Positions 17,788 to 26,655 of a stretch of DNA of 64,000 bases are shown here, piece after piece (the stretch's first letter is position 1; every line of letters starts with the position of its first letter). The stretch is taken from contig NZ_FOCJ01000001.1 in NCBI RefSeq assembly GCF_900110075.1, positions 744,001 through 808,000 of the forward strand, written 5' to 3'. This DNA is from Paenibacillus sp. OV219 (GTDB lineage Bacteria > Bacillota > Bacilli > Paenibacillales > Paenibacillaceae). The position numbers were made by a program, and so were the translations under genes. Below the pieces are notes generated by a model. That model was given only the letters and a program-made list of their open reading frames with translations, did not search any database and was not told where the DNA came from.

Positions 17788-18384
17788 ATGAACAAAAGTT
17801 ACGAAGTGGAGTACTGCAATTTGGAGCTGCGATTCGACCGCCGGCAAATCCAAAATCTTATTCGGGATTTGATCCAGGAGGGATATTCGCTTTATTGGAG
17901 CGAAACGGATGTCTATTTTCTCATATCGGTCCGGAGCGGCCGCAAGCTGGTGAAACTGCGGTTTCAGCGGGTTCGGGGTCGTTACAAAATTATCGGGGAT
18001 TATCTGATTAAAGATGAGAAGCTGTCGGATTTGCTCGAGAAGTTAATCAATGATTCACGCGGTCATGCAGTCGTCAAGCGGTTTAAAGACAGGCAAATTG
18101 TTATTGAAAGCATTATGTTTGGCGAGATTATTCGTCTAGTGGAGGTGTCCGGCATGGAACATCGTATCATTTATCAGAAGAAACCTTTTGTTACGGTGGA
18201 GGAAGTGATTCAAGCATTTCAGTCGAAGAGGGCTGAGGAGCGGGCTTCAGTGCTGCGGTTTGAGCTTGATTATGAGCTATCCGTCCTCCACGAAGCAATA
18301 ACGGATGGGCGCGAAGACGTTATGGCGCAGTCCAAGGAGCGACTACAATCCCTTAGAACTGAGATGATCCAGCTTGAGCTTTGA
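17788..18384 (+). CDS. Protein of unknown function, 198 residues
   Basis: Not recognised. The N-terminal 130 residues are mixed alpha/beta and strongly charged (LELRFDRRQIQNLIRDLIQEGYSLYWSE, then LVKLRFQRVRGRYKIIGDY). The segment after residue 140 is helical and probably coiled (KRAEERASVLRFELDYELSVLHEAI), ending in LRTEMIQLEL. No signal peptide, membrane helix or metal motif is visible. GAAGGGAGG at 17771-17779 fixes ATG 17788. It is flanked by terminators on both sides, so it stands alone. Confidence 0.75.
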   Translation: MNKSYEVEYCNLELRFDRRQIQNLIRDLIQEGYSLYWSETDVYFLISVRSGRKLVKLRFQRVRGRYKIIGDYLIKDEKLSDLLEKLINDSRGHAVVKRFKDRQIVIESIMFGEIIRLVEVSGMEHRIIYQKKPFVTVEEVIQAFQSKRAEERASVLRFELDYELSVLHEAITDGREDVMAQSKERLQSLRTEMIQLEL

Positions 18385-18410
18385 TATAACCAGAATAAAG
18401 GCAATCGAAT

Positions 18411-18445
18411 AAACCTCCGGAACGTTCGCGTTTCCGGGGGTTTAT
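18411..18445 (+). terminator. Rho-independent terminator
   Basis: Stem AAACCTCCGGAA / TTTCCGGGGGTTT followed by a T-rich stretch, after the unknown protein gene. Confidence 0.85.
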
Positions 18446-18551
18446 TTTGTGCTATTCGCAATCTTTCACACTGTCATCGACAATTTTTATGGGGCACATG
18501 GTTTTCATTCCCGGCTAAAAAGAGTAAAATGGGAATATTGTATGTGAAAAC

Positions 18552-18567
18552 TTGCCTCTACAGGCAA
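18552..18567. repeat. Inverted repeat in the gnd leader
   Basis: TTGCCT (18552-18557) and AGGCAA (18562-18567) form a perfect 6-bp inverted repeat with a CTAC spacer, about 45 nt ahead of the gnd start. It could be an operator or a small hairpin. Confidence 0.45.
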
Positions 18568-18612
18568 TGTAGTTGTTACTACTATTAAAGAGAAAAGGTG
18601 TGGAGTAACCAT

Positions 18613-20025
18613 ATGTCTAAACAGCAAATCGGGGTTATCGGCCTTGCGGTCATGGGCAAGAACCTAGCATTAAACATTGAAAGCAGAGGATTTACAGTCT
18701 CGGTATTTAACCGTTCCCGTGAGAAGACTGACGATCTGCTCAAAGAATCGGCTGGAAAAAACCTGGTAGGTACATACACAATCGAAGAGTTTGTAGCTTC
18801 CCTTGAAGTACCTCGCAAAATTCTGATCATGGTACAAGCTGGCGCTGGAACAGATGCAACAATTGACGCACTCGTTCCTCACCTGACAGAAGGTGACATT
18901 ATCATCGACGGCGGTAACGCGTACTTCCCTGATACAGTTCGCCGCAGCAAAGCGCTTGAGGAGCAAGGCTTCCGCTTCATCGGCACCGGCGTATCTGGCG
19001 GCGAAGAAGGCGCGCTGAAAGGACCGTCCATCATGCCTGGCGGTCAAGAGTCTGCTTATAAATTGGTTGAGCCAATTCTAACTGCAATCTCCGCGAAAGT
19101 TGGCGGCGACGCTTGCTGCACATACATCGGTCCAGACGGTGCTGGTCACTACGTGAAGATGGTTCATAACGGCATCGAATACGGCGACATGCAGCTGATC
19201 TGCGAAGCGTACGATCTGTTAAACCGCGTTCTTGGCGTTAGCACAGAAGAGCTTCACTCGATCTTCACAGAGTGGAACAAAGGCGAGCTCGACAGCTACC
19301 TGATCGAGATTACAGCTGACATCTTCTCCAAATACGATCCAGAAACAAACAAGCCAATGGTTGACGTTATCCTCGATTCCGCTGGCCAGAAGGGTACGGG
19401 CAAATGGACAAGCCAAAGCTCGCTTGATCTTGGTGTACCTCTGTCCATCATTACAGAATCGGTATTCTCCCGTTTCTTGTCCGCACTGAAGGACGAGCGC
19501 GTAGCGGCAAGCAAGCTGCTGAAAGGACCGCAAACTGCACCTTACCAAGGCGACAAAGCGGCATTCATCGAAGCGGTTCGCAAAGCACTGTTCGCAAGTA
19601 AAATTTGCTCGTACGCACAAGGCTTCGCTCAAATGCGCGCAGCAAGCGACGAGTATGAATGGAACCTGCGTTACGGTGACATCGCGATGATCTTCCGCGG
19701 CGGCTGCATCATCCGTGCGGGCTTCCTGCAGAACATCAAGGACGCGTACGACCGCGATCCTGGCCTTACAAACCTGCTGCTCGACAGCTATTTCCAAGAA
19801 ATCGTGGAATCTTACCAAGGTGCATGGCGCGAAGTAATCGCAACGGCAGTTACGCAAGGTATTCCGGTACCGGCATTTGCAAGCGCGCTGTCCTACTATG
19901 ACAGCTACCGCACGGAGCGTCTACCTGCGAACCTGCTTCAAGCGCAGCGCGACTACTTCGGCGCTCACACGTTCAAACGTGTGGACAAAGAAGGTTCATT
20001 CCACTTCAATTGGATTCAATCTTAA
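18613..20025 (+). CDS. gnd: 6-phosphogluconate dehydrogenase (decarboxylating)
   Basis: Converts 6-phosphogluconate to ribulose-5-phosphate with reduction of NADP in the pentose phosphate pathway. The 470-residue protein has the Rossmann start [22 protein letters not shown], an [11 protein letters not shown] segment fitting NADP, the substrate motif [21 protein letters not shown], catalytic [16 protein letters not shown], and [12 protein letters not shown]. The real start is ATG 18613, since GGAG lies 7 nt upstream; the frame extends to a GTG at 18598. Length matches B. subtilis GndA (about 468). Its 3' end overlaps the convergent next gene by 20 nt. Confidence 0.95.
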   Translation: MSKQQIGVIGLAVMGKNLALNIESRGFTVSVFNRSREKTDDLLKESAGKNLVGTYTIEEFVASLEVPRKILIMVQAGAGTDATIDALVPHLTEGDIIIDGGNAYFPDTVRRSKALEEQGFRFIGTGVSGGEEGALKGPSIMPGGQESAYKLVEPILTAISAKVGGDACCTYIGPDGAGHYVKMVHNGIEYGDMQLICEAYDLLNRVLGVSTEELHSIFTEWNKGELDSYLIEITADIFSKYDPETNKPMVDVILDSAGQKGTGKWTSQSSLDLGVPLSIITESVFSRFLSALKDERVAASKLLKGPQTAPYQGDKAAFIEAVRKALFASKICSYAQGFAQMRAASDEYEWNLRYGDIAMIFRGGCIIRAGFLQNIKDAYDRDPGLTNLLLDSYFQEIVESYQGAWREVIATAVTQGIPVPAFASALSYYDSYRTERLPANLLQAQRDYFGAHTFKRVDKEGSFHFNWIQS

Positions 20026-20308
20026 GACCTGTAATGACATCTTGCAGACAGCGGCGCATTCGGTCGGCTTCAACGCCGCCCCAGCCGCTGCGCTGCTTCA
20101 GTAGAATCAATGACGCTTCGGCGAAGCTTTGAAATTTCTTTAATAGGAGTGGCTGGGGGAGACTGAGTAATTCAGGCGCTTCATCAGCCACTTTCTTTTT
20201 CATAAACTCAAGTGTCCATATAACATCTTCGGATGAGATCGGGTAATCCGGATTAAAGATGCGGTTTACACGGTACTGGACGGAGAACGGTTCGGGGATC
20301 GCTGCCAT
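20006..20308 (-). CDS. Hypothetical protein, 100 residues
   Basis: Reads [39 protein letters not shown] and is mainly helical after residue 27. I do not recognise the family. AGGAG about 12 nt upstream supports ATG 20308. The last 20 nt overlap the end of gnd on the opposite strand. It has no signal peptide or membrane segment, and codon use looks ordinary. No terminator separates it from gnd. Confidence 0.6.
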   Translation of the reverse strand: MAAIPEPFSVQYRVNRIFNPDYPISSEDVIWTLEFMKKKVADEAPELLSLPQPLLLKKFQSFAEASLILLKQRSGWGGVEADRMRRCLQDVITGLKIESN

Positions 20309-20401
20309 TGCACATGTCACTCCTCATCTATTTAGTATGCTTCTTAGTACTATCAACTCTACGGTTGATTGAACTTTTTTATACCGGATATTCTTGAATA
20401 A

Positions 20402-20410
20402 TGGTATAAT
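20402..20410 (+). promoter_or_regulatory. Extended -10 promoter of aroK
   Basis: TGGTATAAT is an extended -10 element, 60 nt ahead of the aroK start. It has no good -35 box, as extended -10 promoters often lack one. Confidence 0.55.
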
Positions 20411-20470
20411 CGTGGGAAATGTTTTTGAATGCAGGTTTACGCTTTCAAATGGCAGGGGAAGGTGTTTCGA

Positions 20471-20998
20471 GTGATCATGGAAAGGCCGCGTCAACATGTA
20501 GCCCTCATCGGGTTTATGGGCACAGGCAAATCAACGGTCAGTAAGGAGCTTGCGGCACGTCTGATCTGCGATGTCATCGATATTGATGCGGAGATCGTCC
20601 GGCGCGAAGGCGCTTCGATTGCTGACATCTTCGAGACACGCGGCGAGGCTGAGTTCCGAGCAGCGGAAACAGCTGCACTCGCTGACGTCATAGACCGAGC
20701 TGAACCGCTCGTTATCGCAACTGGCGGAGGCGCAGTACTGGCAGAGCATAATCGGAAGCTCATGCTTGAAGGCAGTTTCGTGGTGTCGCTCAGTGCAGAC
20801 CCTTCGCAAATTATTGCGCGTGTCAGCCAGGACCCGGACCGTCCACTGCTGCAAGGCGATGTTGCAGGCCGGGTGTATAAGCTGCTTGAGGATCGGAAGC
20901 ATGCGTATGATTTTGCCCATTTGGCTATAGACACCACTCATCTTACAGTGCAAGAAGTAGTCGATCAAATCGAGCGAGGCTTGAAGCAGCGCTTCTAA
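20471..20998 (+). CDS. aroK: Shikimate kinase
   Basis: Phosphorylates shikimate with ATP in the aromatic amino acid pathway. The 175-residue protein has the Walker A GFMGTGKSTV, the substrate motif DIDAEIVRREGASIADIFETRGEAEFR, Walker B-like ATGGGAV, and the lid segment DPDRPLL. GTG 20471 is the likely start, following GGGGAAGGTG; an in-frame ATG at 20429 precedes that site. It lies 33 nt before aroA, whose product uses its product. Confidence 0.92.
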   Translation: MIMERPRQHVALIGFMGTGKSTVSKELAARLICDVIDIDAEIVRREGASIADIFETRGEAEFRAAETAALADVIDRAEPLVIATGGGAVLAEHNRKLMLEGSFVVSLSADPSQIIARVSQDPDRPLLQGDVAGRVYKLLEDRKHAYDFAHLAIDTTHLTVQEVVDQIERGLKQRF

Positions 20999-21031
20999 AT
21001 CTATACCTACATAAAGGAGACGACTTTAACG

Positions 21032-22324
21032 ATGGATGTACGCGTAACCCCAACACCAAGACTGCAAGGCGAGCTGCAAGCACTTTCTTCAAAGAACTAT
21101 ACGACACGCTACCTGCTTGTCGCTGCACTGGCAGAAGGAACAAGCACGATCTACTACCCGGCTCACAGCGAAGACAGTGACGCGATGCGTCGTTGTATCC
21201 GCGATCTTGGTGCTGTTATCGAAGAAGACGAAGAGAAAATTACAATTACCGGCTTCGGTCGTAATCCGAAGGATGTTAAAGAGCTTGATGTTGGCAACGC
21301 CGGCGCTGTGCTTCGTTTCTTGATGGCAATTGCGGCACTTGCTCCAGACGTTACGTTCATTAACCGTTATCCAGACTCGCTAGGCAAACGTCCGCATGAT
21401 GACCTGATCGTAGCACTTGGTCAAATCGGCGTAGACGTGGAGCATAACAGCGGTAAGCTGCCGATCACAATTCGCGGCGGACAAGCTAAAGGTGGTAAAA
21501 TTCAAGTAAGCGGTAATGTCAGCTCGCAGTTCCTCAGTGCACTGCTGTTCTTGACACCGCTGCTTGAAGAGGACAGCGAGATTGAAGTGCTCCATGACCT
21601 TAAATCCAAAGTTGTCGTCGGCCAAACGCTGGAAGTATTGGCGCAAGCCGGCATCGTTATCGAAGCAACAGAAGATCTCATGCATTACAAGGTAAAAGGC
21701 GGCCAGAAGTACGAGGCGAAGAAGTACGTCGTACAAGGCGACTACCCAGGCTCTGCGGCAATTCTTGCTGCTGCTGCAGTAACGGAGTCCGATGTCATCC
21801 TGCACCGTCTGGAAGAGAACAGTAAGCAAGGCGAGCGTGCAATTGTCGATGTGCTGCGCATGATGGAAGTGCCGCTTACGCATAAAGACGGCATTGTGCA
21901 CGTGAAGGGCAATGGTAAGCTGAAAGCTGTCGAGTTCGACGGCGACAAGGCGACAGATGCCGTTCTAGCTATGGTTGCGGCTGCTGTGTTCGCGGAAGGC
22001 ACCTCCCGTTTCTACGATGTGGAGAACCTTCGCTACAAGGAGTGCGACCGGATCACCGACTATTTGAACGAGCTTCGTAAAGCCGGTGCGAACGTGGAAG
22101 AGCGACAAGCAGAAATTATCGTCCACGGCCGTCCGGAAGGTGTTGAAGGCGGCGTTGAGATCAACGCGCATTATGACCACCGTGTTATTATGGCGTTGAC
22201 GGTTGTTGGCCTTCGTGCGAAGCAGCCGCTTCGTATCCGCGATGCGCATCATGTGGCGAAGTCATATCCGATCTTCTTCGATCACTTGAAGGCGCTCGGC
22301 GCGAACGTCGAATGGATTGAATAG
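21032..22324 (+). CDS. aroA: EPSP synthase (3-phosphoshikimate 1-carboxyvinyltransferase), divergent
   Basis: A 430-residue protein with the two-domain EPSP synthase fold. Catalytic residues are in place: Lys21 and Arg26 in SSKNYTTR, SSQFLSALL, DKATDAVLAM, YKECDRI, HYDHRVIMAL, and the Lys of AKSYPIFF. The glyphosate-sensitive motif is altered: GNAGAVLRF stands where E. coli has GNAGTAMRP, so the positions equal to Thr97 and Pro101 are Ala92 and Phe96. The KS pair of class I enzymes is KN here. AAAGGAGAC precedes ATG 21032. Following aroK, it completes two successive shikimate steps. MurA shares the fold but context argues against it. Confidence 0.85.
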   Translation: MDVRVTPTPRLQGELQALSSKNYTTRYLLVAALAEGTSTIYYPAHSEDSDAMRRCIRDLGAVIEEDEEKITITGFGRNPKDVKELDVGNAGAVLRFLMAIAALAPDVTFINRYPDSLGKRPHDDLIVALGQIGVDVEHNSGKLPITIRGGQAKGGKIQVSGNVSSQFLSALLFLTPLLEEDSEIEVLHDLKSKVVVGQTLEVLAQAGIVIEATEDLMHYKVKGGQKYEAKKYVVQGDYPGSAAILAAAAVTESDVILHRLEENSKQGERAIVDVLRMMEVPLTHKDGIVHVKGNGKLKAVEFDGDKATDAVLAMVAAAVFAEGTSRFYDVENLRYKECDRITDYLNELRKAGANVEERQAEIIVHGRPEGVEGGVEINAHYDHRVIMALTVVGLRAKQPLRIRDAHHVAKSYPIFFDHLKALGANVEWIE

Positions 22325-22383
22325 GAAATAGGCTGTGTAAGCAGGCTAAGCGGGTAATCAATAGAAGAAGGGATGGTATTCAC

Positions 22384-22818
22384 ATGGCTTTTACTAATCC
22401 TTCACGCGATGAAATCAAACGCATTCTTGAAGAAACAACGACGATTGCTGTCGTCGGATTATCCGATAAGCCCGATCGCACCTCCTATATGGTGTCTGAG
22501 GCGATGAAGGCGAAGGGTTACCGAATCATTCCGGTTAATCCGAACGCTTCGGAGATTCTAGGAGAGACGAGTTACGCATCGCTCAAAGATATTCCGTTTC
22601 CGATTGATGCGGTCAACGTCTTCCGCCGCAGCGAGCATACGCCACCTGTTGCGGAAGAAGCTGCCGAGATCGGCGCAAAGACGCTATGGCTGCAGCTTGG
22701 CATTTACAATGACGAAGTCGCAGCAATAGCTGAACGCGCAGGCATGCAGCTCATTATGGATCGCTGCATTAAAGTAGAGGATTCCATACTGCTGCCGCAC
22801 GGGAAAACCAATTCCTAG
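22384..22818 (+). CDS. CoA-binding domain protein (YneT/YccU family)
   Basis: A 144-residue single CoA-binding (succinyl-CoA synthetase alpha-like) Rossmann domain. Visible marks are TTIAVVGLSDKPDRTSYMVSEAMKAKGYRIIPVNP, then VNVFRRSEHTPPVAEEA, LWLQLGIYNDE and MDRCIKVE. It binds CoA or nucleotide; the cellular role of this family is unclear. Start ATG 22384 follows AAGAAGGGATGG. It follows aroA by 60 nt and may share its transcript; a terminator ends it. Confidence 0.88.
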   Translation: MAFTNPSRDEIKRILEETTTIAVVGLSDKPDRTSYMVSEAMKAKGYRIIPVNPNASEILGETSYASLKDIPFPIDAVNVFRRSEHTPPVAEEAAEIGAKTLWLQLGIYNDEVAAIAERAGMQLIMDRCIKVEDSILLPHGKTNS

Positions 22819-22846
22819 CAGGTGGTTGTCCATGTCAATAGGATTT

Positions 22847-22876
22847 AGACGGACCATAACGGTCCGTCTTTTCTTT
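22847..22876 (+). terminator. Rho-independent terminator
   Basis: Stem AGACGGACC / GGTCCGTCT with a short loop and TTTTCTTTT tail. Confidence 0.9.
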
Positions 22877-22904
22877 TGACAAAGGCGGAGTGAACGCTTA
22901 CGAT
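22876..22904 (+). promoter_or_regulatory. Promoter of the PTS operon with operator-like repeat
   Basis: TTGACA (22876-22881) and TACGAT (22899-22904) are 17 nt apart. The quasi-palindrome GTGAACGCTTAC at 22890-22901 lies between them and resembles a CcpA cre site, with about three mismatches to the relaxed consensus. This would suit repression by good carbon sources. Confidence 0.6.
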
Positions 22905-22948
22905 CAAGAGTAGCAATCGCGTCACAACAAATTTTAAGGAGGCAGCTT

Positions 22949-24832
22949 ATGAACATAATGGGTCATCTGCAGCAGCTTGGCCGATCATTGATGCTGCCGA
23001 CGATTGTATTGCCAGGTGCCGCTATTTTCCTCAGCCTTAGCGCTCTGCCATGGGCTTCGATTGGATTGCCCGACATGCAAACTCACTTGCAAGTTGCAGG
23101 TCATGCATTATTTGCGTACTTGCCATATTTGTTTGCGTTTGGCGTCGCGATGGGCATGACGAGCAATGCATTAACCGCAGGCCTGGCTGCTATTGCAGGG
23201 ATGTTTATTTATACGAGCGTTATTAATGCGAGCCATTATGAGCTAGAACCAACGGTACTGACCGGAGTGCTCATCGGGCTTGTCACCAGTATCTTTAATG
23301 AACGTTTTAAGTCTATAAAGTTTCCGGAGTATATTCAATTCTTCGGTGGACCGAGGTTTATCCCGCTTGCTGTAAGTGTATTCTCCACGCTGCTTGCAAT
23401 TGTGATGGTCCAGATCGCACCTTACATACATAACGGACTAATGGAGCTTGGCGATGTCATCGAATCTGGCGGAGGTTTCGGCGTCTTCCTGTTCGGATTC
23501 GTCCTGCGAATCCTTGTCGTCTTCGGTCTGCATCACCTCGTCAGCCATATGTTCTGGTTCCAAGTTGGCGGCTATACGTCAGGGGACGGCTCGGTCGTGT
23601 TTGGTGATCTGCCTCGCTTCTTCGCAGGCGATCCGACAGCTGGCGGCTATATGGCAGGCTTGTACCCGACAATGATGTTTGCACTGCCAGCGATTGCTTT
23701 TGCCATTATTCATGAGGCACGTGAAGACTTGAAACCGAAGATCAAGAAGACGTTCATGATCGCTGCGCTATCTTCTTTTTTAACAGGTGTGACAGAACCG
23801 ATCGAATTTGCGTTTCTATTTGTAGCGCCATATTTGTTTGTCATCCATGCGCTGCTATCTGGTGCGATGATGTGGTTCACGTACGAGCTTGGCATTCGGC
23901 ACGGCTTCTCGTTCTCAGCAGGAGCCATTGACTTCTTGATTAATGAGCATCTCGCAACAAGAGGCTGGCTGCTCATTCCGATCGGTCTTATATTCGGATT
24001 GCTCTACTATGTCATGTTTAGGTGGGCGATTCACCGGTTTCAAATTCCGACGCCAGGCCGTGAGGAAGGCTCGCAACTCGATGAATGGGCAGGCGATATT
24101 CCATATCGGGCACCGCTTATTCTGCAAGCCATTGGCGGCAAAGAGAACATCGTTCAGATGGAAGCCTGCATCACTCGACTTCGCCTGAAGGTCGGAAGCG
24201 ACAAGCTCATTGACATTAACGCGCTCCGCCATCTAGGCGCAGCAGGTGTTATCCGGCTAGGCGGCGGCAACGTGCAGATCGTCTTTGGCACCTATTCCGA
24301 ACTGATACGGGAGGAAATGGACAAAGCGATACGAAGAGATATATCTAGAGTGCTGTTCAGCGCACCGATGCAGGGCAGAATGATGCCGCTCTCCGAAGTG
24401 CCTGACCCGATCTTCTCCGGCAAGCTTGTCGGTGACGGTGTCGCATTCATGCCTGACAAGGGAGAGCTAGTCTCACCGGTAACTGGAAAAGTCATACATA
24501 TTTACCCGACCAAGCATGCAATCGGCATTCGGACTGTGGAGGGGCTTGAAGTGCTGCTGCACATTGGCATAGATACATCGCAGCTGAAAGGGCAAGGCTT
24601 CGAAGCAATCGTGGAAGAAGGCGATCAGGTGAAGCCGGGCCAGCTGCTCATCACGTTTGATATGCAGAAAGTACGCAAAGGAAGCAAGTCGCTTGCGACA
24701 CCAATGGTTATTACCAATTCGGATCTTGTAAGCTCCTGGAGCTTCGCCCCGTTCAAAGGGGTTAAGAAGGGTCAAGCTTCCGTCATGTCAGTCGTTCTAA
24801 AAGAGAGAAGCGGTGGAGGGGAAACAGCGTGA
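22949..24832 (+). CDS. PTS EIICBA permease, N-acetylglucosamine/glucose family
   Basis: A 627-residue sugar permease in domain order IIC-IIB-IIA. The IIC part (1-370) has about ten membrane helices and the substrate motif LTGVTEPIEFAFLFVAP and IRHGFSFSAGAIDFLIN, closest to the N-acetylglucosamine type (NagE/NagP). The IIB domain has the phospho-Cys in NIVQMEACITRLRL. The IIA domain has its phospho-His in VLLHIGIDTSQLKGQGF. AAGGAGGC precedes ATG 22949. It imports and phosphorylates sugar at the membrane using phosphate passed from PtsI via HPr. Glucose cannot be excluded as substrate. Its stop overlaps ptsI by 4 nt. Confidence 0.88.
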   Translation: MNIMGHLQQLGRSLMLPTIVLPGAAIFLSLSALPWASIGLPDMQTHLQVAGHALFAYLPYLFAFGVAMGMTSNALTAGLAAIAGMFIYTSVINASHYELEPTVLTGVLIGLVTSIFNERFKSIKFPEYIQFFGGPRFIPLAVSVFSTLLAIVMVQIAPYIHNGLMELGDVIESGGGFGVFLFGFVLRILVVFGLHHLVSHMFWFQVGGYTSGDGSVVFGDLPRFFAGDPTAGGYMAGLYPTMMFALPAIAFAIIHEAREDLKPKIKKTFMIAALSSFLTGVTEPIEFAFLFVAPYLFVIHALLSGAMMWFTYELGIRHGFSFSAGAIDFLINEHLATRGWLLIPIGLIFGLLYYVMFRWAIHRFQIPTPGREEGSQLDEWAGDIPYRAPLILQAIGGKENIVQMEACITRLRLKVGSDKLIDINALRHLGAAGVIRLGGGNVQIVFGTYSELIREEMDKAIRRDISRVLFSAPMQGRMMPLSEVPDPIFSGKLVGDGVAFMPDKGELVSPVTGKVIHIYPTKHAIGIRTVEGLEVLLHIGIDTSQLKGQGFEAIVEEGDQVKPGQLLITFDMQKVRKGSKSLATPMVITNSDLVSSWSFAPFKGVKKGQASVMSVVLKERSGGGETA

Positions 24833-26604
24833 TTCAAGGAATTGGGGCATCACCAGGTATCGCAATCGGGAAGGCGTTCGTGCTTCCAAACTGGGAATGG
24901 GATTTACCGGAGCAAAAGATCGACGTAGGAGATTTGGCTCGCGAATTTGAGCGGTTGTATGAAGGCATTCGCACCTCCAAGGTCGAGATCGAGCAGATGA
25001 AGGATGAGCTGCGCGAGGTAGTCGGCCCAGAGGAAACTAGCATTTTTGACGCGCATATTGCAATTCTGGATGATCCGGTCTTTATGAATGAGATTCAGGG
25101 CATTATCCAGCGGCAATACAAAGCGGCAGAAGTTGCGGTGAAAGAAGCGATTGACCATTTCGTGACCATGTTCGACCTGCTCGATGATGAATATATGAAG
25201 GAACGTGCGCTCGATATCAAGGATGTCGGCAATCGACTGCTCAAGCATCTGCTTGGTGCGCCGGAGATTACGCTGCCTTCGGATACGCAGCCATTTATTC
25301 TTATTGCGAAGGAGCTGTCTCCTTCACAGCTCGCTCATTTGAACCCGAACCATGTCCTTGGCATCGCGACACTGGCAGGCAGCACGACTTCGCATTCGTC
25401 TATTATGGCGAGAGCGCTTGGCGTACCGCTCGTTGTCGGCATTGAATCGAAGCTGGAAGAGGCGATTCAGACAGGCGATATGCTCATTATTGACGGCGAG
25501 CTTGGCATCGTTATTTTGGAGCCGGAGCAACAGGCCGTGGAGCAGTATACAGAGAGGCAGCAGCTCCATCAGGAGAAGAAGCAGCAGCTGAAAGGTATCG
25601 TTGGCGTGCAGCCGGTGACCAAGGACGGTAAGGAGCTGGAGCTGAGCGCGAATATTAGTTCGCTCAAGGAGCTGGAGGTCGCTCTGGCGAGCGGCACGAG
25701 CGGTGTTGGCCTGTTCCGTACCGAGTTTCTCTACATGGACCGCAGCAGGCTTCCGCGGGAAGAGGAGCAGTTCGAGGTATACCGCGGCGCTGCTGAGAAG
25801 CTCGATAATAAACCGCTCATTATCCGTACGCTCGATATTGGTGGCGACAAGCAGTTGGATTACTTCGAGCTGCCGGAGGAGGAGAATCCGTTCCTCGGTT
25901 ACCGGGCAATCCGAATCTGCCTCGATAAGCCATCCTTGTTCAAGACACAGCTTCGTGCGATTCTACGAGCGAGCTATTATGGCAATGTGAAAATCATGTA
26001 CCCGCTGATCTCATCTGTAGAGGAGGTTCGAGCGGCGAACAACTTGCTCGAGCAATGTAAGCAGGAGCTACGAAATGAAGGGATCGGGTTCTCGGAGGAA
26101 ATCGATGTCGGCATTATGATTGAGCTTCCGGCCGCCGTCGTCCTTGCGGATATGCTGGCAGAGGAGGTCGACTTCTTCAGCATCGGCACGAATGATCTCA
26201 TTCAGTTCACGCTCGCCGTCGACCGGATGAATGAACAAATCTCCTATCTGTATGAGCCTTTTCATCCTGCCGTTCTGCGTATGCTGAAGATGACGATAGA
26301 AGCGGCGAAGCGCGCAGGCATTCATGTTGGCGTCTGCGGCGAAATGGCAGGCGATCTGAAGGCGCTGCCGATCTGGCTGGCGCTCGACGTCGATGAGCTT
26401 AGCATGTCAGCTCAAGCGATACTGCCAGTCAAGGAGAAGTTGCTGACGCTTACGCAGCAAGCGAGCCGCGAAGTATTTGACCGGATTCTTGCGTGCAGAA
26501 CAAGCGAGCAAATTCATGATATTCTTTCACCGCTGGCGATGAAAGCCGAAGGTGAGAACAAACAGGCAGCTGAGCGTCAGCCAGCAGCCAAGCTGACCAA
26601 ATAA
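24829..26604 (+). CDS. ptsI: PTS Enzyme I (phosphoenolpyruvate-protein phosphotransferase)
   Basis: Takes phosphate from PEP and passes it to HPr. The 591-residue protein has an HPr-binding helical domain, the phospho-His motif AGSTTSHSSIMARALGVPLVVG, the PEP-binding GVGLFRTEFLYMDR, IRTLDIGGDKQLDY, and the C-terminal FSIGTNDLIQFTLAVDR and GVCGEMAGD. It begins at GTG 24829, inside the EIICBA stop (GTGA), so translation is coupled. ptsH, usually beside ptsI, is absent. The tail after residue 570 (EGENKQAAERQPAAKLTK) is extra. Confidence 0.93.
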   Translation: MIQGIGASPGIAIGKAFVLPNWEWDLPEQKIDVGDLAREFERLYEGIRTSKVEIEQMKDELREVVGPEETSIFDAHIAILDDPVFMNEIQGIIQRQYKAAEVAVKEAIDHFVTMFDLLDDEYMKERALDIKDVGNRLLKHLLGAPEITLPSDTQPFILIAKELSPSQLAHLNPNHVLGIATLAGSTTSHSSIMARALGVPLVVGIESKLEEAIQTGDMLIIDGELGIVILEPEQQAVEQYTERQQLHQEKKQQLKGIVGVQPVTKDGKELELSANISSLKELEVALASGTSGVGLFRTEFLYMDRSRLPREEEQFEVYRGAAEKLDNKPLIIRTLDIGGDKQLDYFELPEEENPFLGYRAIRICLDKPSLFKTQLRAILRASYYGNVKIMYPLISSVEEVRAANNLLEQCKQELRNEGIGFSEEIDVGIMIELPAAVVLADMLAEEVDFFSIGTNDLIQFTLAVDRMNEQISYLYEPFHPAVLRMLKMTIEAAKRAGIHVGVCGEMAGDLKALPIWLALDVDELSMSAQAILPVKEKLLTLTQQASREVFDRILACRTSEQIHDILSPLAMKAEGENKQAAERQPAAKLTK

Positions 26605-26606
26605 AG

Positions 26607-26652
26607 AAAGGCGGCTTCCCCGATCATCGCGATCAGGGGAGCCGCCTTTTGT
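26607..26652 (+). terminator. Terminator of the PTS operon
   Basis: Stem AAAGGCGGCT-TCCCC-GATC / GATC-AGGGG-AGCCGCCTTTT, starting three bases after the ptsI stop. It is nearly symmetrical and also follows the convergent next gene. Confidence 0.92.
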
Positions 26653-26655
26653 CAT

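Noticed and set aside
21032-22324. MurA rather than EPSP synthase
   Set aside because: MurA shares the fold, but the gene follows aroK and has the SSQ, KECDR and DHR motifs of EPSP synthases.
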